Notes: generated by a model not told the origin, from the letters alone. Numbered from the stretch's first letter, positions 37,118-47,120 are shown. The stretch is 64,000 nt of DNA from JAGRCP01 sp942490705 (GCA_942490705.1 CALNXY010000007.1:124001-188000), one strand, 5' to 3'. Numbers and translations: made by a program.

Positions 37118-38340
37118 ACGCCTGCGTCATTGTCGGCCACGGCAGCTTGCGCAGCGCCAGCGGCGCCGCCATGCTCCGCCTGGCCGCGCGTCTGCGCGAG
37201 CGTGGCCTGGTCGATCTGGCTGAAGCCGGCTTTCTCAACTACAGCCGGCCTACGATGGCTGACGCGGTCGAAAAGTGTGTGAACGCCGGCGCCACGCGCA
37301 TCGTTGTCCAGCCCTACTTTCTTATCGACGGCGCGTATGTTCAGAATGACCTCCCGGCGCTGATCGCGCAGGAGGAAGCGCGTTATCCTGACGTCATCTT
37401 CGAGGCGGCGGCCCCCTTTGGCGCGCATCCCGCACTGGTTGAGTTGACGCTGAAGCGTGTGGCCGCAGTCGATCCGACACTGGGCGCGTCTCAACCGGCT
37501 AGCGCTTTGCTTCTTCTCGCTCATGGCACGACGATCCCGCCGGCCAACCGCGCCATTGAGGAAGTCGCCGCAGCCGTGGGCGAGGAGGCCGAGTACGATT
37601 CGGTTGGCGTCGCCTATCTCGATCTCAATCAACCGACCATCCCCGATGCCCTGGACGCCTTGGCCGCCGACGGCTATGGCTTCATCGTTACCATGCCCTA
37701 CTTTCTCCATCAGGGTCGGCACGTCGCCGAAGATGTGCCCGCGCTACTGGAGGAGGCCGCCGCACGCTGGCCCGACGTCATCTTCGCCCACGCTGAGCAC
37801 CTTGGCTATGACCTGCTGCTCGCCGATCTGATCGCTGAACGCATTGCTTCTGTGATCGCGCCGGCTCCATCGCTCTATCCAATCACGCTGACGCGGCTGG
37901 CGGAGAGCGATGTTCTGGTCGTTGGTGGGGGGACGGTGGGCGAACGCAAGATCGCGCGCCTGCTAGAGGCCGGCGCGCAGGTGCGTTTGGTCAGTCCGCA
38001 AGCGACGTCGACGCTGCGGGCATGGGCCGGCGCAGGCCGCATTGGCTGGCAGGCGCGGCCCTATGCAGCGGGCGATATCGGCTCCGCGCTGCTGGTCTTT
38101 GCCGCCACCGACGAGCGTGAGGTCAACGCCGCCGTCGCCGCGGACGCTCATGCTGCGGGCTGTCTCATCAACGTGGCAGACGCGCCTGGGGACGGAAACT
38201 TTCACGTCCCGGCGGTACCTGCAACCGAAGATGCCGTGGTGGCCGTCAGTACCCGCGCCGGTGATCCCCGCCGCGCCCAGCGCCTGCGCAATCGCATCGC
38301 CCAGGCGTTGGCGGACGATGCCGAGAGCGTGACTGAGTAA
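37114..38340 (+). CDS. CbiX-CbiX-SirC fusion (siroheme/cobalt chelatase plus precorrin-2 dehydrogenase)
   Basis: A 408-residue protein with two chelatase-like halves: residues 1-120 with VGHGS (H9), and 125-250 with LAHGT (H137) and PYFLHQGRH. These are followed by an NAD-binding SirC/Met8 domain at 265-400 (VVGGGTVGERK, 269-279). The halves would insert Co or Fe into sirohydrochlorin, and the third domain oxidises precorrin-2. It overlaps xdhD by ATGA, so it is made with a molybdenum hydroxylase. No uroporphyrinogen methyltransferase is near. Its role in this operon is not explained by known pathways. Confidence 0.85.
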   Translation: MNACVIVGHGSLRSASGAAMLRLAARLRERGLVDLAEAGFLNYSRPTMADAVEKCVNAGATRIVVQPYFLIDGAYVQNDLPALIAQEEARYPDVIFEAAAPFGAHPALVELTLKRVAAVDPTLGASQPASALLLLAHGTTIPPANRAIEEVAAAVGEEAEYDSVGVAYLDLNQPTIPDALDALAADGYGFIVTMPYFLHQGRHVAEDVPALLEEAAARWPDVIFAHAEHLGYDLLLADLIAERIASVIAPAPSLYPITLTRLAESDVLVVGGGTVGERKIARLLEAGAQVRLVSPQATSTLRAWAGAGRIGWQARPYAAGDIGSALLVFAATDEREVNAAVAADAHAAGCLINVADAPGDGNFHVPAVPATEDAVVAVSTRAGDPRRAQRLRNRIAQALADDAESVTE

Positions 38341-38385
38341 GGCGCCAGGGCACTTAATTTTTTACCGCAAGTCTGGAGAAATCAT

Positions 38386-39732
38386 ATGCTATTAACACAT
38401 GGCTTGGTCATCACGTTCGACGCAGACGCCGACGTCAATGGCGTCATTCCTGACGGCGCCGTCTACTACGAAGGCGACACCATTGTCGCCGTGGGCTCGA
38501 CAGCCGAGCTGACGGCCCGCTATCCTGCGGCCGAGACGCTCGACGTGCGCGGCAAGGTCATCATGCCGGGCATGGTCTGTGCGCATACGCACTTCTATGG
38601 CGGCTTTGCCCGGGGCATGGCCATCCCCGGCGAAGCGCCGGCCAATTTCATGCAGGTGCTGGAGCGCCTCTGGTGGAAGATCGACCGCGCGCTGACCCTG
38701 GAGGATGCCGAATACAGCGCGCTGGTGGCGCTGGTGGACGCCATCCGTCATGGCACAACCACGCTGATTGACCACCACGCCAGCCCCAACGCAATCGATG
38801 GCTCACTCGATGCGTTGGCCGGGGCCGCGAGCCAATCCGGTCTGCGCGTGGGGCTCTGCTACGAGGTGACCGACCGTAATGGATTGGACGGTGCGCAGGC
38901 GGGCATCGCCGAAAATGTGCGCTTCCTCAAGCGGCTCCAGTCGGCGCCCGACCCCAAGCTGGGCGCGTCCTTTGGCCTGCACGCTGCCTTCACCGTCAGC
39001 GACGCCACGCTGGAGGCGTGCGTGGCCGCGGCAGCAGGGCTGCCCACCGGCTTCCACATCCACGTGGCCGAGGACGCGGCCGATGAAGCGCTCAGCCTGG
39101 CCGAGCATGGGATGCGCGTGGCGCCGCGGCTGGCGCGCCACGGCATACTCGGCCCGCAAACGCTCATCGCCCACGCCATCCATGTCGACGAGGCCGAGGT
39201 CGAGATCTTTGCCGCACACGATGTCAAGATCAGCCATCAGCCGCGCTCCAACATGAACAACGCCGTGGGCGTGGCCGCGGTCGAGCAATTGCTGGATAGC
39301 GGCATTACCGTGGGCCTGGGCAATGATGGCTTCTACAACAACATGTTTAGCGAGATCCATACCGCGTACCTCCTGCACAAAGTCGCGCAGGGCGATCCCC
39401 GCGCCATGCCGGGCGACCGCTTGATGGAGATGGCCTTTGCCAACAACGCGCAGATCGCGTCACTCTTCTTTCCTAGATCTGTCGGTGCACTCACGGCGGG
39501 CGCATTTGCCGACATCATTCTGCTCGACTACGTGCCCTACACGCCCCTGACGTCGGGCAACTACCCCTGGCAGCTCATCTTTGGCATGGACGGCAGCCAC
39601 GTCACCCACACCATCTGCGGCGGTCAAATGCTAATGGCCGACCGCCAACTCCTCACGTTGGATGAAGAAGCCATCGCCGCCCGCGCCCTGGAACTCGCCC
39701 CGGGCATCTGGCAGCGGGTGGCCGATATGTAG
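38386..39732 (+). CDS. ssnA: SsnA-type aminohydrolase
   Basis: A 448-residue amidohydrolase. CAHTHFYGGFARG gives the first HxH metal pair; HIHVAED, HAIHVD and GNDGFYNNM give the third and fourth metal/catalytic positions. The wording is that of SsnA, the guanine deaminase-like enzyme of selenium-dependent purine clusters. It would deaminate an aminopurine or a later ureide. GGAG precedes the ATG at 38386 at good spacing. The gene lies between the CbiX-SirC fusion and yqeB. Confidence 0.9.
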   Translation: MLLTHGLVITFDADADVNGVIPDGAVYYEGDTIVAVGSTAELTARYPAAETLDVRGKVIMPGMVCAHTHFYGGFARGMAIPGEAPANFMQVLERLWWKIDRALTLEDAEYSALVALVDAIRHGTTTLIDHHASPNAIDGSLDALAGAASQSGLRVGLCYEVTDRNGLDGAQAGIAENVRFLKRLQSAPDPKLGASFGLHAAFTVSDATLEACVAAAAGLPTGFHIHVAEDAADEALSLAEHGMRVAPRLARHGILGPQTLIAHAIHVDEAEVEIFAAHDVKISHQPRSNMNNAVGVAAVEQLLDSGITVGLGNDGFYNNMFSEIHTAYLLHKVAQGDPRAMPGDRLMEMAFANNAQIASLFFPRSVGALTAGAFADIILLDYVPYTPLTSGNYPWQLIFGMDGSHVTHTICGGQMLMADRQLLTLDEEAIAARALELAPGIWQRVADM

Positions 39733-39740
39733 ACGGTATA

Positions 39741-39833
39741 GAACGCGGATTTGGCGGACGGTGCAGAGGCACACGGATCTCTCTATCAAGAGAAGATCTG
39801 CGAAAATCCGCCTCATCCGCCAAATCCGCGTTC
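39741..39833. repeat. Inverted repeat in the ssnA-yqeB gap
   Basis: Arms 39741-39758 and 39816-39833 form an 18-bp perfect inverted repeat (GAACGCGGATTTGGCGGA); the 57-base middle can fold further. Related GAACGCGGAT/CGGATCT words occur at 10431-10470 and near 32140-32175. No T-run follows. Confidence 0.85.
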
Positions 39834-39849
39834 CATCTTCTCCTTCACC

Positions 39850-40656
39850 ATGAAAGATCCATGCATGCCCGAAAAGTTAGTGGTCGTCAAAGGCGGGGGG
39901 GACCTGGCCAGCGGGGTGATCTATCGCCTCCTACGCGCCCGCTTCCCGGTGATCGTGACCGAACTGGCTGCGCCCCTGTTCGTGCGCCGGACGGTCTCCT
40001 TTGGCGAAGCGATCTACCAGGGCGAGGTCGACATTGAGGGGATCAAGGCCCGGCGCGTCGATGGGCCGGACGCGGCCCTGGCGCTGGCTGCAGCAGGCGG
40101 TCTACCCGTCGTGGTGGATGCCCAAGCGGCCATCATCAAGGCGTTGCAGCCGGCGCTTGTGGTCGACGGCATCATGGCCAAGGTCAATACGGGCACGCGT
40201 ATGGATGACGCGCCGCTCGTGGTGGCGCTGGGGCCCGGCTTCACGGCTGGCGTCGACTGCCATGCTGTGGTGGAGACCATGCGCGGGCACTGGCTTGGCC
40301 GGCTGATCTACGACGGCGCGGCGGCCGCGGATACGGGCACGCCCGGCCTGGTGGCCGGCCGCGACGTTGACCGTGTCCTGCGTGCGCCGGCTGCCGGGCA
40401 TGTGCAGGGCTTATGCGCGATTGGTGATCGGGTGGAGGCGGAGGAAGTGATTGCGACGGTCAGCGGCCAAGAAGTGCGTGCGCCCTTTGCCGGCGTCCTG
40501 CGTGGCATCATTCATCCGGCCGTGACCGTCACCCCGGGAATGAAGATCGGCGATCTGGATCCCCGGGGTGTGGTCGAGCACTGCTTTACGATCAGCGACA
40601 AGGCGCTGGCCATCGGCGGGGCCGTGCTGGAGGCGGTGCTGGCCAAATATCCGTAG
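39850..40656 (+). CDS. yqeB: YqeB-family protein for selenium-dependent molybdenum hydroxylase maturation
   Basis: A 268-residue protein. The start reads VVVKGGGDLASGVIYRL, a dinucleotide-binding-like loop, and the rest follows EF2563/YqeB (RRTVSFGEAIYQGEVDIEG, then GIMAKVNTGT). The family occurs with selenium-dependent molybdenum hydroxylases and is thought to mature the Se-containing cofactor. The partners yqeC and mocA, and selD, are not in this window. The frame is open from 39751 through the inverted repeat, so the ATG at 39850 (or 39865) is preferred. No ribosome site is obvious. Confidence 0.87.
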   Translation: MKDPCMPEKLVVVKGGGDLASGVIYRLLRARFPVIVTELAAPLFVRRTVSFGEAIYQGEVDIEGIKARRVDGPDAALALAAAGGLPVVVDAQAAIIKALQPALVVDGIMAKVNTGTRMDDAPLVVALGPGFTAGVDCHAVVETMRGHWLGRLIYDGAAAADTGTPGLVAGRDVDRVLRAPAAGHVQGLCAIGDRVEAEEVIATVSGQEVRAPFAGVLRGIIHPAVTVTPGMKIGDLDPRGVVEHCFTISDKALAIGGAVLEAVLAKYP

Positions 40657-40696
40657 ACACTCGCCTCCCGACCACTCCGGTCAAGCCACTTGGCCG

Positions 40697-41023
40697 CTAC
40701 CCGGCTGCTTTGATGGGGTCGGGCACAATCGGTGATGCATCCCATATTTCAAACGTAACATTGGGGCAGCCGGTGGCCCGTAGTTCGGCAATCTGATTTG
40801 CGCACGCTTCGGACGAAATCCATGCCTGGGCAGCGGCAAGGGTCGCAAATTCGGTGTGTACCATCACCTGCGGTGAAGCGCCATAGGCGGTGCGATACGC
40901 CCGAAATTCCTTGACGCCAGGCTGCTGCATGATGGTGGGAATCCACGAAGTGGCCGCTTTTTGGCCATACTCTTCAAGCTTGTCCTGTGCAGGCAAATCC
41001 CAACTCGTGATGACGAGTGCCAT
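40697..41023 (-). CDS. Small ABM-like dimeric alpha/beta-barrel protein
   Basis: A 108-residue protein resembling antibiotic-biosynthesis-monooxygenase/stress-response barrel proteins: strand-helix pattern ALVITSWDL, QPGVKEFRAYRT, QVMVHTEFATLAAAQAWI. No catalytic motif can be named. AAGGAGAAGG selects the ATG at 41023; the frame is open further upstream. It may be in one operon with the similar small gene at 41170. Confidence 0.6.
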   Translation of the reverse strand: MALVITSWDLPAQDKLEEYGQKAATSWIPTIMQQPGVKEFRAYRTAYGASPQVMVHTEFATLAAAQAWISSEACANQIAELRATGCPNVTFEIWDASPIVPDPIKAAG

Positions 41024-41169
41024 GTTCCTTCTCCTTTGGTTGGTTAGTACTGCCGACAATTGATTGACCGGGGGAGCGGTCGACGATCAGGGAAGCGTGC
41101 AATACGCATCGCTGACCATGGTTGGACTATTCAGCTGGTGCTGGCGCCAGGTGCTGACGCCAGTTGCTG

Positions 41170-41460
41170 CTACGCGCTGGCGTGGACGCGCACCGTCCCA
41201 CTCGATGATACCGGCCCACTGGGGAACAAGTGGGCCACGGACTTCACCCAATCTGCCGCCCGGCGGTCCGATTCCTGCGCGCCGGCCGCATCTTCAAAGA
41301 TGCCGACAGAGGCAACTCTGCCTTCACCGTGGTCGATCGCGTAGTAAGCGACAAAGCCGGGTGTTTGGCTGACAATCGGCACGAAGCCGCTCTCTACCTC
41401 CTGCACAATCTTCTCCATATCTTCCGGCTTGACTTCATACTGGCGAATTGCAACGTACAT
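41170..41460 (-). CDS. Small ABM-domain-like protein
   Basis: A 96-residue protein beginning MYVAIRQYEVKPEDMEKIVQ, followed by PGFVAYYAIDHGEGRVASVGIFED. This is the ferredoxin-like barrel pattern of ABM proteins. AAAGGAG is 7 bases before the ATG at 41460; upstream open frame is non-coding by composition. It is a distant paralogue of the gene at 40697. The function is unknown. Confidence 0.65.
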   Translation of the reverse strand: MYVAIRQYEVKPEDMEKIVQEVESGFVPIVSQTPGFVAYYAIDHGEGRVASVGIFEDAAGAQESDRRAADWVKSVAHLFPSGPVSSSGTVRVHASA

Positions 41461-41709
41461 AACTACTCTCCTTTGAAATAGGTGGTGCAAGGGGACGGAC
41501 GCAGACTCGACTATTGAGCAACGACCTTGTATTGCCACAAGGTCAGGTGATGGCGTGCCGGCTCGTCGACGCCAAGCCTTTGGCGTCGTCCGGAACAGGA
41601 TTCGATTTGTGGTCCGGCGGTGGGCCACATCTCCAATCCCGCGTTGAAGCGCCGCAGTTGCGCCAGCTGCCGGCTGAGCCCCGTGATCTCCTGGGCAGGA
41701 TACGCCGGT

Positions 41710-42111
41710 TCAATGCTGCAGCGGAAGCGCCCGACCACACTCGGCTGAGCCGGCGGCTGGGCGCAACGTCTGTTCGATCTCATCGAGCAAGGCGGCAACC
41801 TCCGTTTCAAGCAGCGGCGCCATTTCGGCGGCGATCAGGCGCCCCAGGCATGCGGCGGTTTGCGCCTCCCAATCCATGAGCATGGCGTGCGCGCGCTGGC
41901 GCGCGGGAGGCGATTGCATCAAATCGTTGAGCCTCCCCAGACAATCGGTGCGTTCATCTTCGCGGCAGATGAGCCGTACCGAATCCGTTGCCGCGAGCCG
42001 ACCCGCAACGGTTGGAAAAGCATGCACCGACTGCCATGGCGAAAGAAGGTCCTGCCGTGTGACAATCGCCATCTTCTTATTATTGTGCGGCCCTTCATTG
42101 TAGTTCAACAT
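41710..42111 (-). CDS. Hypothetical protein, possibly frameshifted at its 3' end
   Basis: 133 residues, not recognised. It has Leu/Glu/Arg-rich helices (CLGRLNDLMQSPPARQRAHA, LLDEIEQTL). The chain ends abruptly at 41710, but another minus-strand frame continues to 41511 with similarly protein-like sequence (YPAQEITGLSRQLAQL, then FNAGLEMWPT). A one- or two-base error near 41720-41760 would join them into about 195 residues. AAGGAG precedes two ATGs (42114 and 42111). Upstream, 42112-42791 shows no other gene. Confidence 0.5.
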   Translation of the reverse strand: MLNYNEGPHNNKKMAIVTRQDLLSPWQSVHAFPTVAGRLAATDSVRLICREDERTDCLGRLNDLMQSPPARQRAHAMLMDWEAQTAACLGRLIAAEMAPLLETEVAALLDEIEQTLRPAAGSAECGRALPLQH

Positions 42112-42791
42112 CATGTGCTCCTTCGCCGATCTGGAAGATCCAGACCCGCCAAATCACTCCCGAAGCGGACTTCAAGTATTGTCGCTGTCGACTACCGGTG
42201 ACCTGTCGTAACCCTGACAGAGTGCCACCAGGTTTGTTTTCGACAGCGTTCGATCCCGAATCAAGCGCAACCATTGCGAAGGAAAGCTTGAGCCGCGTCA
42301 GCTTGTGGCAACGATGAGAAACAGGGTGCTTGCCGCATTGTTGCAGCGTCTGCGTTACCGCAGCGTTACTGTTTCTATTGTGCAGAGTGCGTTAACCGGA
42401 CGGGTGATGAGTTCGCCACAGGCTGATGACGGTTGAGAAGAGTGCCAAACATGAACCGTTCTTCCGGGCTGATCACATTGATCGGCGCTGTTTGGTCAGT
42501 TGGTTGCAGTCTATTTGGTTACCGTCGCGGGAACGTCGCGCTGTCCAATCTGCGATCCTGTCGCCGCTGGGAGAAGTAAACCATAGCGAGCGCTTCCACA
42601 GCGCTTCCACGACGCTTCACGAAGGGGATGTCGCTTTTTGTGCGGTTGGACAACACTCGGGTCTGGTATATGATGGGGCATCTTCTGGGCTCGTCTGCCT
42701 ATTCGTTTCATGCGGCAGCCAGCGCGGCAAGTCTGCATCGATAGTCAAATCTCGTCCAGCACGCGTCCCCCCAGTTCAGTCAACCTTCTCC

Positions 42792-45700
42792 ATGATGCAG
42801 CTCGAAGCGACCTTGCTAGGCGGTTATCAACTCTATCTCAATGGCACGCTTGTGACTGCCATTGCGCAACCACGCCTCCAGTCCTTGTTGGCCTATCTCT
42901 TGCTGAACCGTGCCGCGCCTTTGTCGCGCAATCAGGTGGCCTACCGTTTCTGGCCGGAGAAAAGCGAAAGCGCTGCCCACAACAATCTACGCGGGGCCCT
43001 GCACAAGCTGCGCCGCTTGCTGCCCCATGCTGACGAGTTGCTGAAGATCACGCCCAATACGATCGAGTGGCACGAAAGCGTGCGTATCGAAGTCGATGCC
43101 GAGCAGTTCGCCGTCACGTTGGCGCACATCAATGGCGCGATGGATGCTGCGCGCCATTCTGCACCCGTCATTGCCGACCTGGAGCGCGCAGTTGATCTCT
43201 ACGGCGGTCCGCTGATGGCGAATTGGTACGACGACTGGGTGATTGAATTGCGTGAGGAACTGCACGCAAATTATGTTGACGCCCTGACGCGGTTGATGGA
43301 AGAACTGGAAGGAATCCAGGACTACCGCCGGGCGATTGGAATCGCTCGGCGGCTTCTTCAGCTCGAGCCCTGGGGCGAGCTCACATATCGAACCCTCATG
43401 CGCTTGTTGGCATTGACCGGACAGCGCGATGAGGCATTGCGACTCTATACCCAGTGCGTCGAAGTGCTGGACGATGAACTGGCTGTTGCGCCGGCTGAGG
43501 AGACTACCGCGCTCTATCAGCGTCTTCTGGCTGGAGATAAGGCATTGGACAATGTGGTAACTCTGGAGGCGCAGGAGCGTCCGCTTGTCGGCCGTGAAAG
43601 CGCATGGCGCCAGGTAAGCGCGCTCTGGCAACGCGTTGCGACCCGCGGGGCCCATGTCGCCTTGCTTGAAGGTGAGGCCGGAATCGGCAAGACTCATCTG
43701 GCCCAAACTCTGCTAGATTGGGCCGGGCGGCAAGGCTTTGTTACGGCCCGCGCCCAGAGCTTCCCGGTTGAACAGGCATCGGCCTATGCGCCCATTCTTA
43801 GTTGGTTGCGAACCCCCTCGATCCTGAGCAACATAACCAATCTGCCTGCGGCCTATCAGCAACAGCTTGCCCCCCTGCTTCCGGAAATGACCGAGTACGG
43901 AGCAGACGCCAAGTTCGCCGGTGCGGCTGTGACAGCGCAACGATCTGCGTCTGGGCAACGTCGCTTGCTCTTTGAGGCGATCACCCAGGCAATCGCATCG
44001 AATCCAGCGCGCGTGATGCTTCTGCTTGACGATGTCCAGTGGTGTGATCAAGACACGTTGAACTGCCTGCAATTTCTGCTTCAGCAGAGGCCAGAACTAC
44101 CTGTCCTGCTGCTGCTGACGCTGCGCTCGGGCGATGCTGCGCTCAATCCGGCGTTTCAAGCATGGTATGGGCAGGTGACGGCTAACCACCAGCTTACGCG
44201 ACTCTTGCTTTTGCGCTTCTCGCTGCCGGAGACGCGCCGGTTGACTCAGCAGGTAACCAACGCTACCTTGGATCCAGGCCAGGTTGAAGCGCTGCACGAG
44301 ACCACAGATGGCAATCCTCTTTTTCTTACCGAGATTTTACGTCAGGTTGGAGACGGCGCGCCTGGCGCTGACTTGCCGCTTCCGCCAGCCGTCCACGCGT
44401 TGATTAGCGCCCGCATTTTCTCGCTCTCACCTGGCGCACGCGCTGCGGCTGAAGTGGCAGCCGTCATTGCACGTCCGTTTGACGCCTCCCTCATCGTCGC
44501 AGCCGCGCCGGCAGATCTACCGATCCTCGCCGCATTGGATGAACTCTGGACACGCCAAATTCTGCGTGAACAAGGCGACGGCCATTTCGTCTTTAGCCAT
44601 GCGCTCTTTGCCGAGGTGATCTATGCTGACTTGAGCCCGCTGCACCGACGCCGTCTCCATCGTCAGGTTGGCGAAGCGCTGACAGACCTGCACAGTACGG
44701 ATCCTGAGCAGGTCTATGGTGAGGCCGCCCATCACTTCCGGTTGGCGCGTTCGTATGATCGCTCGATTTCCCTCTATGCCGCCGCTGCCGCAATGGCCGG
44801 CAAGCTGTACGCGTACTATCGCGCTGCGGCACTCTATGAACAAGCGCTCGGCCTGGCGGGCAAAGTGAACCTCTCAAGCGATCGCCTGACCCGGCTCTAC
44901 CTGGATCGAGGTCGCATGCTCGAACATAGCGGTCGCTTTGCCGAAGCTGTTGTCTCTTACCGCGAGTTGGAGACTACTGCCCGCCTGCGCGATGACCGGC
45001 AAATGGAATGTGCTGCGATTGAACGATTGGTGACCTGTTTTGTTGAACCCAACGACATGCACAGCTGGACGGAAGCTCAACTGCTGCTTCGACGCGGTTT
45101 GCACCTGGCAAGGGATCTCGATGATGCGGATCTGGAACTGCGCTTGCTGCGTGCGCAGATGGTGGGCGAATCGCACTATGGAAGTGATGCCGCCGGTCGA
45201 GCCGCAGGCCTGGCCGCGATTGAGTTTGCACGCGCCTCTGGCAATGATGAACAGCTCGGCTATCTGGCCAATGACTTGGCCACCCACCTCCGCCTGAGCG
45301 GCTATGCCCAGGAAGGGCAAGTTCTGGCGGAAGAGGCGCGTCATATCTTCTACGACCGTACCAACTATGCCATGCTGGCCGACAACCTGAGCCAGCAGGC
45401 CTGGTCGGACATGCATCTGCTGCGGCTCGACGAGGCCGATAATTTTATTGCGCAGTGTGAGACGCTGTGCCGGCAGATCGATAATGGCTGGAATCTCTCG
45501 ATTGTATTGCTGACCCGGGCAACCCGTGAGCGTATGCGCGGGCAACTGGGCGAGGCGCTGCGTCTGTACCGGGAGAGCATGGCGGTTGGTCAAGCCGCGG
45601 ATCTGGCGCTTGCAGAAACAATGGTGCCCGCTCAACTCGGTGCGTTGCTGCGGACGCTTGGGATGTGGGACGAAGCGGAAGGGCTCCATCGCCAGGCCCT

Positions 45701-46298
45701 GGCGGCAGCCAACTGCGGTGAATCCCTTTTTGTGTAAGGCCATCGAGGCGCAACTCGCGCTGGACGCTTTTGAAGCAGGCAAGATCAGCGAAGGGACGCA
45801 GTGGCTAAACAGCGCCCAGAACCGGGAGGTACGGGGCGCGATCGGTCGCGCGTGGCTCTGCATGACAGACGTTGCTTGTGCTGCCGCGGCGCAGGCCGAG
45901 GCAACCGGGGCATGGGCGGACGCGCTTGTCATGGCGGACGAGGCTCTGGCGGAACGATGGCGCGTGGTCTGCTCTACTATCTGCCCACCGTTCATCTGCT
46001 CAGGGGACAAGCACTGCTTCATCTCAATTGCACTGCAGATGCCAAAGACGCCCTCAACCGGGCGCTGCAGATGGCAGAAGAGTTTGATCTGGCCCTAATT
46101 TCCTGGCGAGCGCTGGTCGGCTTGGCCGAGTATCATGACCGCGAGGGCGACCAGGAAGACGCCAAAACCTTCTGCCGGCAGGCCGCGGCCTTGGTGCAGA
46201 CAATCTCCGCTTCCATACCTGATCCGCAGATCGTCGCAAGCTTCCTCAGTCGGCCAAAAATTAGGGCCCTGATGCTGCGGGCTGAAGACAACGGATAG
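42792..46298 (+). pseudogene. BTAD/AAA regulator with TPR tail, broken by two compensating frameshifts
   Basis: A large transcriptional regulator of the AfsR/SARP-like type. It has an N-terminal winged helix plus BTAD helices (first about 245 residues: LEATLLGGYQLYLNG, LLNRAAPLSRNQVAYRFWP), then an AAA_16 ATPase with Walker A GEAGIGKT (near residue 295) and Walker B VMLLLDDVQWCD, then TPR helices. The first frame stops at 45737. The chain continues in the next frame (FEAGKISEGTQWLNS) from about 45730 to 45955, then returns to the first frame (LLYYLPTVHLLRGQAL) to the stop at 46298. A T-run at 45726-45730 marks the first break. This is either real decay or sequence error. The frame is open upstream to 42426; the start at 42792 is a guess. 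Confidence 0.75.
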
Positions 46299-46480
46299 GT
46301 CGTCGATGCCCTGTGTGTCTATAATGGCTGAGCCGGCCGATTCGCATTCGGTCTTGGCCGGCAGATAACGCCAAAGTAACGCTCCTTCAGATAATCTCAG
46401 AAACCGGTCGGGACTGCGGAATCTGTCCCCTCGTTGTTGACCGGGCAAAGCTCTCCGTTTCCAGCTATCAGGAGGAAAAC

Positions 46481-46876
46481 ATGACCAGTCAGATTCGTAC
46501 GGGCAGTGTGCACCATCTTACCCTCACGGTGACCGATGTCGCACGATCAGGCTGCATTTTATACCGCTTTTGGGGTTTCAAGTTGCCATGGGATGGGCCT
46601 CGCCTGCGATGGCAGCTTGACCCTTCCGTCTGCTCACCCGATCCGACCCGGGCAATCAGCGGTGATCGCTTTGATGAGAACCGCGTCGGTCTGGACCATC
46701 TTTCCTTCAGCGTGACCAACCTGGGCGATTTGGAAGTTGCGGCCCGCGCCTTTGACGAGGCGGGTGTCGAGCGTGGAGAGATCAACGACCTCGGCGCCGA
46801 CCTGGGGCTCTACGTGCTGGCCTTTCGCGATCCCGACAACATTCAACTTGAGCTGACCGCACCGTACGGTGACTAA
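46481..46876 (+). CDS. Glyoxalase/VOC-family protein with suspect N-terminal half
   Basis: 131 residues as read. VHHLTLTVTDVARS begins a VOC domain, and LDHLSFSVTNL plus FRDPDNIQLELT ends it, including the His and Glu metal positions. Between residues about 24 and 50 the frame gives Trp/Arg-rich, un-VOC-like sequence, while another frame contains AAFYTAF. Two or three small indels near 46550-46600 are likely. GGAGGAAA precedes the ATG. The substrate is unknown. Confidence 0.6.
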   Translation: MTSQIRTGSVHHLTLTVTDVARSGCILYRFWGFKLPWDGPRLRWQLDPSVCSPDPTRAISGDRFDENRVGLDHLSFSVTNLGDLEVAARAFDEAGVERGEINDLGADLGLYVLAFRDPDNIQLELTAPYGD

Positions 46877-46943
46877 CTCCGGCGCTCACAATTAGCGGCG
46901 GAATACCCGCTGCCAACCACAGTTGTCATCCCACCGATACCAG

Positions 46944-47021
46944 GTCCGGCTATCAGCCGGACGACTACGGGAACCTTTGGATCACTCTGATCGGCGGGGT
47001 TTGTCACGCTGGTAGCGTGAC
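46944..47021. repeat. Pair of 8-bp-stem hairpins
   Basis: GTCCGGCT-ATC-AGCCGGAC at 46944-46962 and GTCACGCT-GGT-AGCGTGAC at 47003-47021. The first resembles GTCCGGC-GGGTA-GCCGGAC at 25202-25220. They lie in the gene-free stretch 46877-47205, which also holds a TTCGACAGGCTCA repeat at 47098-47120. Confidence 0.75.
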
Positions 47022-47097
47022 CTACCAACCATCGGTCCACTTGCGCCGCCGTGTACTAGTTTTGCCAGCTGTAGTGGTAGACCCGGCCTTGACACTT

Positions 47098-47120
47098 CGA
47101 CCCTTCGACAGGCTCAGTCC
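47098..47120. repeat. CCTTCGACAGGCTCAG repeat copy
   Basis: Member of the short repeat also at 28497-28528, 59732-59752 and 62063-62130, in the inverse orientation to the first. It lies between the VOC gene and the SulP gene. Confidence 0.6.
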
